A stretch of 64,000 nucleotides of DNA. Source: Hordeum vulgare subsp. vulgare. Taxonomy: Eukaryota > Streptophyta > Magnoliopsida > Poales > Poaceae. A program made the translations under genes and the position numbers. Below are positions 35,401-48,367 of the stretch, piece by piece (the stretch's first letter is position 1; the number at the start of each line of letters is the position of its first letter). The stretch is from contig NC_058521.1 in assembly GCF_904849725.1 (NCBI RefSeq), positions 144,550,744 through 144,614,743 of the forward strand, given 5' to 3'. The notes under the pieces were generated by a model. That model worked only from the letters and a program-made list of their open reading frames with translations. It was not told the origin of the DNA and did not search any database.

Positions 35401-38400
35401 TACGCTTCTCGTTAACTCAGTACCTTCTTCTGTATTATTTGATACAAGAGCATCGCATTCCTTCATGTCATAATTTTTTTTGCATTCATGCATGGCATTA
35501 AATACGAAGAGATGAACATCCCGATAGTGGTAAACACCCCCGTGGGCCAATGTCGACCCTCCATGGTTTGCCCCAATGTCCCCATTGAAATTGAAGGATT
35601 GGAATTCCTTGCCGCTCCCATGTTATTGATTTCTTCCAACATTGACCTCATACTGGGAATGGACTGGTTGAAAGCTCATACGACTTTAATCGTTTGTGCC
35701 ACCAAAACTGTCCACCTCCAACACCCTTCAAATGAGTTAATAAGCTACCATGCTCATCTCGTTAGAGATGCTGAGGCATGTCTATATGCATTGAATGCAT
35801 TAAATGCGTCACCTCTTGAAGGGATAAAAACATTCCAATTGTCCGGGAATTCCAAGATGTCTTTCCAGAAAAACTTATGGGGATTCCCCTTGCTCGAGCT
35901 GTCGAATCTGTCATCGACTTGGTACCCAGTACCTCTCCTATAGCCAAGCGTCCTTATAAAATGCCACCATACGAACTCCTTGAACTTAAGCAAGAAATTA
36001 ACAATTCACTTTGTATGGGTTTCATTCACCCTAGTTCCTCTGCTTGGGGAGCACTTTCTCTCTTTGTTAAGAAGAAGGATAGAACAAATCATCTCGTTCA
36101 AGACTACCGTCTATCAATCAGGCCACTATTCAAAATAAATATCCTCTTTCCTCGGATAAATGATCTGTATGATCAACTTGCTGGTTCCTCAGTCTTCTCT
36201 AAGGTCGAATTGAGGCTCGGATACCACCAGATCTGTGTTTGCAAAGATTATATCCCAAGGACCGCCTTTGTTACTCGGTATGGATCATATGAGTACACTG
36301 TCATGTCCTTCGGCTTAACTAATGCACTGGCAACCTTCTCTCGATTGATGATTTATATATCCATGGACTACCTCGACAAATTCGTCGTGGTATATCTGGA
36401 TGATATTCTGGTATATTCGAAGCATAAATAAGTGCATGCCGAACATCTACGTCTTGTACTGGATAAGCTTCGGGAGCATCATCTCTATGCGAAGTATTCC
36501 TAGTGTGAATTCTGGTTGGATGAAGTGATGTACGTTGGTGATATGATCTCCAAGGATGGTATGGCGATCAACCCTGAACGATTTCAAGCTATTCTTGACT
36601 GGACTCCCCCAAAGAATGTCAAGCAAGTCAGAAGTTTTCTCGGACTCGCGAGCTATTGCCTCGATTCATCGAGAACTTCTCGAACATTGCAAAGCCCTTA
36701 ACCAATCTGATTCAAAAAGGTGTTAGGTATGAGTGGACTGATAAATATGAGGAAAGTTTCCACACACTCAAGGACAAACTGACATATGCTCCAGTACTTG
36801 CTCATCCGGATACTAAAAGGAATTTCGTCATATATTGTGACGCTTCTCATCAAGGAATAGGTTGTGTCCTTATGCAAGATAGCAAACTGATTGGGTATGC
36901 CTCACGTCAGTTGCATGCTCATGAAGAGAACTATCCAGTTCATGAACTCGAACTTGCCGAAGTAGCACATTCACTAAAAGAGTGGCGACGATACCTTCTT
37001 GGTAATCATTGTGAGATCTACATCGATCATCAAAGTCTGAAGTACTTGTTTACTCAGTCGGATCTAAACCTCCGTCAGCAGAGATGGATGGAGCGCATAT
37101 AACATTTTGACTGTGGTATATATTATACCCCCGGCAAGGCTAATGTAATGGTTGATGCCTTGAGCAGCAAGTCGTATTGCAACCACCTCCAGGTTCATAA
37201 GGTTCATGACCGTCTTCAAGAGGAATTCCGTACGTTGAACCTCCATATTATTCCTCAGGGTTTCCTTGTTCCCCCTCCTGAAGAGTTTCAAAAGATGAAC
37301 CTCCGTGTTCTTAATCTGGGTTCCCTCAGTAACCTGGTTGTTGAACCGGATGTCGTGAGCAGCATCAAAACTATTCAACTATTTGACCCTGAAGTCGATA
37401 AGATTAAGAGCTACCTTGTAGAAGGTAAACCCTCTTGCTTCCTCTTGCTCATGAAGGGCCTTGTACTTCAAGGGTCGTCTTTATGTACTGCATAGGGGGG
37501 GGGGGAACCTGAGGATGACCAGAAAGGGGATGGAAGAAGCTCATGATACCCCACTGTCTATCCATCCGCGTAGTACCAAGATGTACCAAGACATCCGCCA
37601 AAGATTCTAGTGGTCAAATATGAAACAATACATTGCATGCTATGTTGCAGAATGTGACATTTGACAGAGAATCACAGCAGAACATCAAAGGCCTGCTCAA
37701 ACTCTGCAACCTATCTCTATTCTTGAATGGAAATGGGACCATGTTGAAATGGACTTTGTCACTGGTTTTCCCAAATCTCAGAAAGGTAATGATTCTCTTC
37801 GTGTCGTCATTGACCGACTGTCCAAAGTTGCACATTTTCTGGTCGTCAAAGAAACAATTACTGCTAGTCAGTTAGCAGATATGTATATGTCCATAATTGT
37901 TTCACTTCACGGTATTCCATTGGTAATCAGCTTGGACTGTGTCAGCTTGTTCACTTCAAAATTCTAGGAAAGTTTTCAAAAAGCTATGGGAACTCATTTG
38001 TAATTTAGCACCACATTTCACCCTCAATCCGAGGGACAAGTTGAACGAGTCAACCAAATTATCGAGGACATGCTTCGAGCTTGTGTAATTTCTTTCAGTA
38101 AGAAATGGGAGGAATATCTCCTGTATGCCGAGTTCTCCTACAACAATAGCTATCAAGCTAGTCGAAAGATGGCCCCTTTTGAAGTATTGTAGGGACGAAG
38201 GTGTCGAACTTCTATGAATTGGTCAGAAACTGGGGAATGATCACTCTTCTGTCTGGATATTCTCCAACATGCCGAATATCAGGTCCGCATTATTCATGAG
38301 AATATGAAGGCTGCTCAGTCTCATGAGAAAAGTCAGTATGACCGTCATCATCAACATATGGCCTATCAACCTGGCGAAAAGGCTTATCTTCGTGTCACAC

Positions 38401-38447
38401 TAATGAGAGGTGCACACCATTTTGGGATCAAGGGCAAGCTAGCTCCT
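35401..38447 (+). pseudogene. pol: CH2 pol, first part: protease, RT, RNase H, most of integrase
   Basis: The protease active site reads LFDTRASHSF at about 35435: the catalytic-loop Gly is Arg (codon 35447-35449). [25 protein letters not shown] and intact YLDD (about 36397). RNase [14 protein letters not shown] and [12 protein letters not shown]. Integrase core: MDFVTGFPKSQ (first Asp), a damaged second-Asp region (SLDCVSLFTSKF where a D-R/C-G-S motif is expected), and IIEDMLRAC (Glu). An 11-base G run is at 37495-37505. Frequent stops and shifts. ATH3 interrupts at 38447 in the KGKLAP motif. Confidence 0.9.
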
Positions 38448-41400
38448 TGATACGTCTCCAACGTATCTATAATTTTTGATGGTTTCATGCTATTATCTTG
38501 TCAAACTTTGGATGTTTTGTATGCCTTCTATATCATTTTTGGGACTACCTTATTAACTCAGTGCCAAGTGTCAGTTCTTGTTTTTTCCGTGTTTTTGAAC
38601 CTTTTCAGAGGAGGATTTTTAATGGAGTCCAAACGGAATAAAACTTCCGAAAAGATTTTTTCGAAAGAGAAGACGATCGGGAGACTTGCGAACCAACGCA
38701 AGGGGCCACCTGGGACCCCACAAGCCCCCTAGCCGCGGCCAGGGGGGCCCACGCCTCCCAGGCTTGTGGGCTCCCTGGGCCTCCTCTACCCTAGGTCTTT
38801 CTCCTATATATTCCCAAAAATTCCAGAAAAAATCAGGAGATCATCGAAAGTACTTTTCCGCCGCCGCAAGCTTCTGTCTTCGCAAGATCCCATCTGGGGC
38901 ACATTCTGGTGCCCTGCCGGAGGGGGTCTTCAGATACGAAGGGCTTCTTCATCAACACCATGACCTCTCCGATGATGCGTGAGTAGTTCACCATAGACCT
39001 ACGGGTCCATAGCTAGTAGCTAGATGGCTTCTTCTCTCTCTTGGATCTTCAATACAAAGTTCTCCATGATCTTCATGGAGATCTATCCGATGTAATCTTC
39101 TTTTGCGATGTGTTTGTCGAGATCCGATGAATTGTGGATTTATGATCATACTTGTTGGAGAACGTCGCATGGGAAACAAAAAATTTCCTACGCGCACGAA
39201 GACCTATCATGGTCATGTCCATCTACGAGAGGGGATGAGTGATCTACGTACCCTTGTAGATCGTACAACAGAAGCGTTAGTGAACGCGATTGATGTAGTG
39301 GAACGTCCTCACGTCCCTTGATCCGCCCCGCAAACAATCCCGCGATCAGTCCCACGATCTAGTACCGAACGGACGGCACCTCCACCTTCAGCACACGTAT
39401 AGCTCGACGATGATCTCGGCCTTCTTGATCCAGCAAGAGAGACGGAGAGGTAGAAGAGTTCTCCGGCAGCGTGACGGCGCTGCGGAGGTTGGTGATGACC
39501 TTGTCTCAGCAGGGCTCCGCCCGAGCTCCGCAGAAACGCGATCTAGAGGAAAAACCGTGGAGGTATGTGGTCGGGCTGCCGTGGAAAATTCGTCTCAAAT
39601 CAGCCCCAATACCTCCGTATATATAGGTGGGAGGGAGGGGACCTTGCCTTGGGGCTCAAGGAGCCCCAAGGGGGTCGGCCGAGTCCAAGGGGGGAAGGCT
39701 CCCCCCCAACCGAGTTGGACTTGGTTTGGTGGGTGGGAGTCCTTCCCTTCCTTCCCACCTCCTTTTTTTTCTCTTTGATTTTTCTTTGTATGGCGCATAG
39801 GGCCCTTTTGGGCTGTCCCACCAGCCCACTAAGGGCTGGTGCGCCACCCTTATGGCCTATGGGCTTCCCCGGGGTGGGTTGCCCCCCCGGTGAACTCCCG
39901 GAACCCATTCGTCATTCCCGGTACATTCCCGGTAACTCCGAACCTTCCGGTAATCAAATGAGGTCATCCTATATATCAATCTTCGTTTCCGGACTATTCC
40001 GGAAACCCTCGTGACGTCCGTGATCTCATCCGGGACTCCGAACAACATTCGGTAACCAACCATATAACTCAAATACGCATAAAACAACGTCGAACCTTAA
40101 GTGTGCAGACCCTGCGGGTTCGAGAACTATGTAGACATGACCCGAGAGACTCCTCGGTCAATATCCAATAGCGGGATCTGGATGCCCCTATTGGATCCTA
40201 CATATTCTACGAAGATCTTATCGTTTGAACCTCAGTGCCAAGGATTCATATAATCCCGTATGTCATTCTCTTTATCCTTCGGTATGTTACTTGCCCGAGA
40301 TTCGATCGTCAGTATCCGCATACCTATTTCAATCTCGTTCACCGGCAAGTCTCTTTACTCGTTCCGTAATACAAGATCCCGCAACTTACACTAAGTTACA
40401 TTGCTTGCAAGGCTTGTGTGTGATGTTGTATTACCGAGTGGGCCCCGAGATACCTCTCCGCCACACGGAGTGACAAATCCCAGTCTTGATCCATACTAAC
40501 TCAACTAACACCTTCGGAGATACCTGTAGAGCATCTTCATAGTCACCCAGTTACGTTGCGATGTTTGATACACACAAAGCATTCCTCCGGTGTCAGTGAG
40601 TTATATGATCTCATGGTCATAGGAATAAATACTTGACACGCAGAAAAACAGTAGCAACAAAATGACACGATCAACATGCTATGTCTATTAGTTTGGGTCT
40701 AGTCCATCACGTGATTCTCCTAATGACGTGATCCAGTTATCAAGCAACAACACCTTGTTCATAATCAGAAGACACTGACTATCTTCGATCAACTGGCTAG
40801 CCAACTAGAGGCTTGCTAGGGACGGTGTTTTGTCTATGTATCCACACATGTAAATGAGTCTTCATTCAATACAATTATAGCATGGATAATAAACGATTAT
40901 CTTGATACAGGAATTATAATAATAACTATATTTATTATTGCCTCTAGGGCATAATTCCAACAATACTATCTATGAATCTTATTTGAGTTTCTTATGATCT
41001 CTTATATGCATGATTTCATATCCTTGTAACTCTCTTCAAGTTGTGGGCTTTGTTTGGCCAACTTGATCTACGATTCTGGCAATGGGAGAAGTGCTTGGTT
41101 TTGGGTTCATACCGTGCGATGACCTCACCCAATGACAGAAGGGGTAGCAAGGCACGCATCATGTTGTTGCCATGAAGGGTAAAAAGGCGGGGTTTTCATC
41201 ATTGGTTTGAGTTTATCCCTCTACATCATGCCATCTTGCTTAAGGCGTTACTTTGTTCATCATGAACTCAATACACTAGATGCATGCTGGATAGCGGTCG
41301 ATGTGTGGAGTAATAGTAGTAGATGCAGAAAGTATCGGTCTACTTGTCTCGGACGTGATGCCTATATGTATGATCATTGCCTTAGATATCATCATGACTT

Positions 41401-41807
41401 TGCGCGGTTCTATCAATTGCTCGACAGTAATTTGTTCACCCACCGTAATATTAGCTATTTTGAGAGAAGCCTCTAGTGAACACTATGGCCCCCGGGTCTA
41501 CTTCACACTATATTTTCAGCCTTACTCTTTTACTTCGTTGCACTTTCCGCCTTCAAATCTCACTTTGCAATCAATCTTGAAGGGATTGACAACCCCTTTA
41601 TAGCGTTGGGTGCAAGCTCGTTTGTGTTTGCGCACGTACACTGGACTTGACGAGATCCTTCTATTGGTTTGATACCTTGGTTCTCAAACTGAGGGAAATA
41701 CTTACTGCTCCTGTGTTGCATCTCCCTTTCCTCTTCAAGGGAAAAACCAACGCAAGCAAGTCTCCGTCAACGTGTCAATTTCTGGCGCTGTTGTTTGAGA
41801 AGTAGCA
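38448..41807 (+). repeat. ATH3 5' LTR, containing COP2
   Basis: Begins TGATACGTCTCC and ends AGTAGCA. 1545 bp once COP2 (39153-40962) and one copy of atact are removed, against 1543 bp for the 3' LTR. TATA-like CCTATATATTCCC near 38803. A PBS-like tggcgctgttgtttgaga is at 41783-41800. Confidence 0.94.
39153..40962 (-). mobile_element. COP2: solo Copia LTR (BARE/Angela type, 1810 bp)
   Basis: The minus strand starts TGTTGGAATTATGCCCTAG at 40962 and ends CTCCAACA at 39153. Flanked by the exact duplication atact (39148-39152 and 40963-40967). No internal domain or second LTR, so it is the product of LTR-LTR recombination. The undisturbed 3' LTR of ATH3 (about 47510-47530) shows the empty site. 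Minus-strand TATA CTATATATAC near 39615-39625. ORFs inside it are chance. Confidence 0.95.
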
Positions 41808-41817
41808 GAAGGATTTC

Positions 41818-41835
41818 TGGCGCCGTTGCCGGGGA
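41818..41835 (+). promoter_or_regulatory. ATH3 primer binding site (tRNA-Asp)
   Basis: tggcgccgttgccgggga, all 18 bases matching tRNA-Asp, 10 bases after the LTR end. Confidence 0.88.
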
Positions 41836-42069
41836 GGATCAAGTCAAGAACTCATCCAAGTAAGTGTCACAAACTCATCTCTTGCATTTAATTTTTTGCC
41901 TCTCGTTTTCCTCTCCCCCACTTCTGAAAAACAAAAATTTACAAAAAAAGATTTGCCTTTTTCGTTTGCCCTTTTCTTCGTTTGCCTTTTTCGTTTGCCC
42001 TTTTCGTTCGCCCTTTTCTCTCGCTTGCTCTTTGTTAGCTTGTGTGCTTGCTTGTTTGCTAAAGTCACC

Positions 42070-43255
42070 ATGACTGAAAACACCAAACTTTGTGACTTCT
42101 CGAATACTAATAATAATGATTTCATTAGTACTCCGATTGCTCCCGCCACTAGTGCGGAGTCATACGAAATCAATTCCGCTTTCCTGAATCTTGTTATGAA
42201 AGAGCAATTCTCCAGCCTTCCTAGTGAAGATGCCGCATCCCATCTTAATACCTTCATTGAGCTTTGCGATATGCAAAAGAAGAAAGATGTGGATAATGAT
42301 GTGATTAAATTGAAGCTTTTTCCTTTCTCGTTGCGAGATCGAGCAAAAACTTGGTTTTCGTCTTTGCCCAAAAATAGTATTGATTCTTGGAACAAGTGCA
42401 AAGATGCTTATATATCCAAGTATTTTCCGCCGGCTAAGATTATCTCTCTCCGTAATGATATCATGAATTTTAAGCAACTTGATCATGAACGTGTTGCACA
42501 ATCTTGGGAGAGAATGAAACTGATGATTAGAAATTGTCCCGCTCATGGCTTGAGTCTTTGGATGATTATACAAATCTTCTACGCTGGCTTGAATTTCGCT
42601 TCTAGAAATATCTTGGACTCTGCCTCAGGTGGAACGTTCATGGAAATCACGTTAGGAGAAGCCACAAAACTCCTAGACAATATCATGACGAACTACTCTC
42701 AGTGGCACACTGAAAGGTCACCTACTAGTAAGAAGGTACACGCTATAGAAGAAATTAACTCGTTGAGTGCTAAGATGGATGAGTTAATGAATTTGGTTGC
42801 TAGTAGAAGTGCTCCTTTAGATCCTAATGATATGCCCTTGTCTTCCTTGATTGAGAGTAGCAACGCTAGCTTGGACGTTAATTTTGTTGGTAGGAATAAT
42901 TTTGGCAACAACAATGCTTTTAGAGGAAACTAAGTTCCTTGGACTTTTCCTAGTAACTCCTCTAATAACTTTCGCAACTCCTACAACAATACTCATGGAA
43001 ATTACAATAGATTACCCTCTAATCTAGAGAGTAATATCAAAGAATTTATCAACTCACAAAATATTTTCAATGCGTCCATAGAGGAAAAACTACTCAAAAT
43101 TGACGATTTGGCTAGGAGCATTAATAGAATGTCTGGTGATATTGATGCTTTGAAAGTTAGATGTGCTCCTCCCAAGATCAACATGGATGAAACTTTGAAA
43201 GCTATGCGTGTTTCCATGAGTGAGAGCAAAGAAAGAACCACCCCAAATTCGTGCT
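42070..43255 (+). pseudogene. gag: ATH3 gag
   Basis: ATG at 42070 (MTENTKLCDFSNTNNNDF). Gag core at residues ~70-180 (LRDRAKTWFSSLPKNSIDSW, NFKQLDHERVAQSWERMK). The Asn/Ser-rich C-terminal half has NNFGNNNAFRGN. TAA at 42931-42933 where ATH2 has a Tyr codon. A frameshift near 43235 leads into the protease frame. No CCHC knuckle, as is usual for Athila gag. Confidence 0.92.
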
Positions 43256-44145
43256 AGACATGAATGGCTTAAAAAGGCGTGTTCTCGTGATAAGAATCAC
43301 GAAGATCTTAAAGTGCTTGGTGTGACTCCCATTGAATCTTTGTTTTCTTGTGTCAAACCTAATGATGATGGGGCTGGATATGAATCCACTCTGATTGAAA
43401 AGCGCCCCAATGATTCAGAGTCCATCTATCTTGATGCTAAAATCGTTGAAAGTGGAGTAGAATATATTAAAACCTTGAGTAGTAATGAAATTACTACTTT
43501 GGATTTCAAGGAATTCAATTATGATAGTTGCTCCTTGATTAAATGCATTTCTTTGATGCAATCCATGCGAAACTCTCCACATGCTTATGGCCAAAACAAG
43601 GCCTTTACCGATCATATCGTCGAAGCTATTATAAAATCTCTTGAAGAGCAACTTGAATTGGAAGTTTCTATCCCTATAAAGCTTCATGATGAGTGGGAAC
43701 CTACTACCGAAATCAAAATAAAAAACTATGAATGCAATGCTTTGTGTGATTTGGGTGCTAGTGTTTCCTCGATTCCAAAGTCTTTATGTGATGTTCTGGG
43801 TTTTAATGAGATTGAGAGTGTTCTCTTAATTTGCATCTTGCGGATTCTACGGTCAAGAAACCCATGGGAAGGATCAATGATGTTCTTATTATTTCAAATA
43901 GGAACTATGTACCCGTGGATTTCATTGTGCTTGACATTGATAGCAATCATACATGCCCTATTATTCTTGGTAGACCTTTCCTAAGGACTATCGGTGCTAT
44001 CATCGATATGAAGGAAGGGAATATTAGATTTCAATTTCCTTTAAAGAAGGGCATGGAGAACTTTCCTAGAAAGAAAATAAGATTGTCTTATGAATCCATG
44101 ATGAGGGCTACTTATGGTTTGAGCACCAAAGACGACGATACATGA
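43220..44145 (+). pseudogene. ATH3 gag-protease junction and aspartic protease
   Basis: The frame from 43220 carries KKACSRDKNHEDLKVLGVTP, a linker and the protease active site CDLGASVSSIPKSLCD (about 43744). A missing base near 43815 shifts to the frame that reads LADSTVKKPMGRINDVLI, PIILGRPFLR and FQFPLKKGMENFPRKK, ending at 44145. In autonomous Athila elements RT would follow. Here the frame ends and the conserved block at 44172-44210 follows directly. Confidence 0.9.
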
Positions 44146-46804
44146 TTCTATCGCTTTATGCCTAGCTAAGGGTGTTAAACAATAGCGCTTGTTGGGAGGC
44201 AACCCAATGAATTTATATATTTTCTTTCTATTTTGTTGCGTCCACACCATCATAATTATGTTATTATAGTGTATTTTGTGTTTCTTTTTGTGTTTCAGCC
44301 AAGGAAAACCTTTATGACTAGTCTTGGTGATGTTTGGTTGATCCTGCTGGAAAAAGACAGAAACTTTTCGCTCACTAGATTATTTGTCTTTTTTAGTCTG
44401 AAAGAGATTTTGAGTTAATTCTTTTTCTTCTGGTTGATATGCCTTTTTCCCAAGCAGTCGTAATTTTTCAGAATTTTGGAGGTACCAGAAGTATACGAAG
44501 TATACAGATTGCTACAGACTGGTTTGTTTTTTACATATTCTGTTTTTGTTGAGTTGGTTGCTTGTTTTGATGAAACTATGGATAGTATCGGGGGTACTAG
44601 CCATGGAAAAGTGAGAATACAGTATTCTAACACCAATATAAATAGAAATCAAGATTGCTACAGTACCTAGAGAGGTGGTAGTTTGTTTTCTTGTGCTAAT
44701 GTTATCACGAGTTTCTGTTTAAGTTTTGTGTTGTCAAGTTTTCAAGTTTTGGGTGATGTTCTCATGGACAAGGGGATAAAGATTGGAAAGATCTCAAGCT
44801 TGGGGATGCCCAAGGAATCCCAAGCCCAATTCAAGGACACCAAAAAGCCTAAGCTTGGGGATGCCCCGGGCAGACATCCCCTCTTTCGTCTTCAATCCAT
44901 TGGTAACATTACTTGGAGCTATATTTTTATTCACCACATGATATGTGTTTTGCTTGGAGCGTCTTGTATCGTAGGAGTCTTTTCTTTTTGTTGTGTCACA
45001 ATAATCGTTGCTGCACACCTTTTGAGAGAGAGATGCACTCATCGTGATTTTGCTAGAATGCTCATCCTGCTTCACTTATATCTTTTGAGCCAGATAATTT
45101 TGCTGTGTGTGCTTCACTTAGATCTTTTAGAGCATGGCGGTGCGTGACTTGGTAGTTGGCTTGTGCTATGAAAGTAGTCCCAAAGGTGATAGGTACCCAA
45201 AGAGGATACAAAAACCTCCCTCTTCATGTGCATTGAGTAGAAAGAGAAGTTTTGATTCCTCTCAATTAGTTTTGAGACGTGGATTTGGTAATATTAAGAG
45301 TTATGTTAGTAGGGTGTTGTGAATCTAGAAATACTTGTGTTGAAGTTAGTGATTCCCGTAACATGCACATATGGTGAACTCCTATGTTAGGCAGTCGGAG
45401 CATAATTTATCTATTGATTGTCTTCCTTTGTGTTGCGGTCGGGATCACGCGATGGTTAACACCTACCAACCCTTCCCCTAGGAGTATGCGTTTAGCACTT
45501 TGTTTCGATTACTAATAAAAACTTTAGCAACAAGTATGTGAGTTATTCATGACAAATTTGAGTCCATGGTATAGATGCACTTTCACCTTCCACCATTTCT
45601 AGCCTCTCTAGTGACACACATTTTTCGCCAGTACACAAACCCACCATATGCCTTCCTAAAAACAGCCACCATACCTACCTACTATGGCATTTCCATAGCC
45701 ATTCCGAGATATATTGCCATGCAACTCCCACCGTTCCATCTCATGACTTGTGCCGTCACTCACATATTGCCATTGCATGATCGTAAGATAGCTAGCAAGA
45801 TTTTTCAATGTCATACGCCAAGCTAGATCGTTGCACATCGCGGTACACTGCCGGAGGCATTTCCTATAGAGTCATCATCGTTCTGAGCTTTGAGCTGTGA
45901 GTAAGTAAAAGTGTGATGATCATCATTATTATAGCATTGTCCCATGTGAGAAAATAAAAAAATAGGCCAAAGAGCCCAAAAAAAAAGAGAAAAAAGAGGC
46001 CCAAGAGCCCAAATAAAAAAAGGATAGAAAAAGAGAGAAGGGACAATGCTACTATCTTTTTCCACACTTGTGCTTCATAATAGCACCATGTTCTTCATGA
46101 TTGAGAGCCTCTCATTTTGTCACCACCATATTCTATTGGGAATCTTTATTATATAACTTGGCTTGTATATTCCAATGATGGGCTTCCTCAAATTGCCCTA
46201 GGTCTTCGTGAGCAAGCAAGTTGGATGCACACCCACTAGTTCTCCGTTTGAGCTTTCGCATACTTATAGCTCTAGTGCATCCTTTGTATGGCAATCCCTA
46301 CTCATTCACATTGATATCTATTAATGGACATCTCCATAGCCCTTTGATATGCCGAGTCAATGTGACCATCTCCTCCCTTTTTGACTCACAACCACCACCA
46401 CACTCTATTCCACCTATAGTGCTATATCCATGGCTCACGCTCATGTATTGCGTGATAGTTATAAAAAGTTTGAGAAAGTAAGAGTGCGAAAATAATTACT
46501 TGGCCAATACCGGGGTTGTGCATGATTTAAATTAGTTGTGTGAGGATGATGGAGCATAGCCACACTATATAATTTTGTAGGGATAACTTTCTTTGGCCTT
46601 GTTATTTTGAAAGTTCATTATTACCTTGCTAGTTTGCTTGAAGTATTATTGTTTTCATGTCAATAGCAAACTATTATTTTTAATCTCACGGATCTGAACA
46701 TTCATGTCATACGAAAGAAGTTCCAAAGGACAACTATGCTAGGTAGCATTCCACATCAAAAATTCAGTGTTTATCACTTCCCTACTCGAGGACGAGCAGG
46801 AGTT
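44146..46804 (+). other. ATH3 non-coding tail
   Basis: About 2.7 kb without a supported gene. Contains the conserved block 44172-44210, two internal PPT-like copies AAGCTTGGGGATGC (44796-44809, 44851-44864), and A-rich runs at 45955-46035. Collinear with the ATH1 tail. PPT AAGCTTGGGGATGC at 46805-46818 ends it. Confidence 0.8.
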
Positions 46805-46819
46805 AAGCTTGGGGATGCT

Positions 46820-48362
46820 TGATACGTCTCCAACGTATCTATAACTTTTGATGGTTTCATGCTATTATCTTGTCCAACTTTGGACTTTTTGTATGCCTTT
46901 TATATCTTTTTTGGGACTAACTTATAAACTCAGTGCCAAGTGCCAGTTTCTGTTATTCCGTGTTTTTGACCCTTTTCACAGGAGGATTTTGAACGCAGTA
47001 CAAACGGAATAAAACTTCCAAAAAGATTTTTTCCGAAACAGAAGACGATCGGGAGACTTGAGAACCAAGGCAGGGGGCCACCAGGGAACCCACAAGCCCC
47101 CTAGCCACGGCCAGGGGGGCCGCGCCTCCCAGGCTTGTGAGCACCCTGGGCCTCCTCTGCCCTAGGTCCTTTGCCTGTATATTCCCAAAAATTCCAGAAA
47201 AAATCAGGAGATCATCGAAAGTACTTTTCCGCTGCCGCAAGCTTCTGTCTCCACAAGATCCCATCTGGGGCACGTTCTGGTGCCCTGTCGGAGGGGGGAT
47301 TCGGATACGGACGGCTTCTTCATCAACACCATGACCTCTCCAATGATGCGTGAGTAGTTCACCATAGACCTACGGGTCCATAGCTAGTAGTTAGATGGCT
47401 TCCTCTCTCTCTTGGATCTTCAATACAAAGTTCTCCATGATCTTCATGGAGATCTATCCGATGTCATCTTCTTTTGCGGCGTGTTTGTCGAGATCCGATG
47501 AATTGTGGATTTATGATCAGATTATCTATGAATCTTATTTGAGTTTCTTCTGATCTCTTATATGCATGATTTCATATTCTTGTAATTCTCTTCGATTTGT
47601 GGGTTTTGTTTGGCCAACTTGATCTATGATTCTTGCAATGGGAGAAGTGCTTGGTTTTGGGTTCATACCGTGCGGTGACCTCACCCAGTGACAGAAGGGG
47701 TAGCGAGGCACTCATCATGTTATTGCCATCAAGGGTAAAAAGATGGGGTTTTCATCATTGGTTTTAGTTAATCCCTCTACATCATGTCATATTGCTTAAG
47801 GCGTTACTCTGTTCGTCATGAACTCAATACACTAGATGCATTCTGGATAGCGGTCGATGTGTGGAGTAATTGTAGTAGATGCAGAAATATCGGTCTACTT
47901 GTCTCGGACGTGATTCCTATATGTATGATCACTGCCTTACATATCGGCATGACTTCGCGCGGTTCTATCAATTGCTCGACAGTAATTTGTTCACCCACCG
48001 TAATATTTTCTATTTTGAGAGAAGCCTCTAGTGAACACTATGGCCCCCGGGTCTACTTCACACCATATTTTCTGCCTTACTCTTTTACTTCGTTGCACTT
48101 TCCGCCTTCAGATCTCACTTTGCAATCAATCTTGAAGGGATTGACAACCCCTTTATAGCGTTGGGTGCAAGCTCGTTTGTGTTTGCGCAGGTACTCTGGA
48201 CTTGACGAGATTCTCCTACTGGATTGATACCTTGGTTCTCAAACTGAGGGAAATACTTACTGCTCCTGTACTGCATCAACCTTTCCTCTTCAAGGGAAAA
48301 ACCAACGCAAGCAAGTCTCCATCAACGTGTCAATTTCTGGCGCTGTTGTTTGAGAAGTAGCA
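46820..48362 (+). repeat. ATH3 3' LTR (1543 bp)
   Basis: TGATACGTCTCC to GAAGTAGCA, collinear with the 5' LTR. Carries the PBS-like tggcgctgttgtttgaga at 48338-48355. Followed by ctcct (48363-48367). Confidence 0.95.
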
Positions 48363-48367
48363 CTCCT

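Larger units (their letters stand above)
38448..48362 (+). mobile_element. ATH3: Athila-like element with gag and protease only
   Basis: 9,915 bp including COP2. LTRs at 38448-41807 and 46820-48362, with exact target duplication ctcct (38443-38447, 48363-48367). Perfect tRNA-Asp PBS. Gag and protease are followed by a 2.6-kb tail without RT, RNase H or integrase. It therefore depended on enzymes from another element. LTR style suggests the Sabrina/WHAM group (from memory). Confidence 0.94.

Noticed and set aside
37495..37505. G11 run as a functional G-rich signal
   Set aside because: It lies in dead CH2 pol and is more likely slippage or a sequencing artefact.
39410..40090. Frames inside COP2
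   Set aside because: They lie inside a solo LTR with exact target duplications, so they are not genes.
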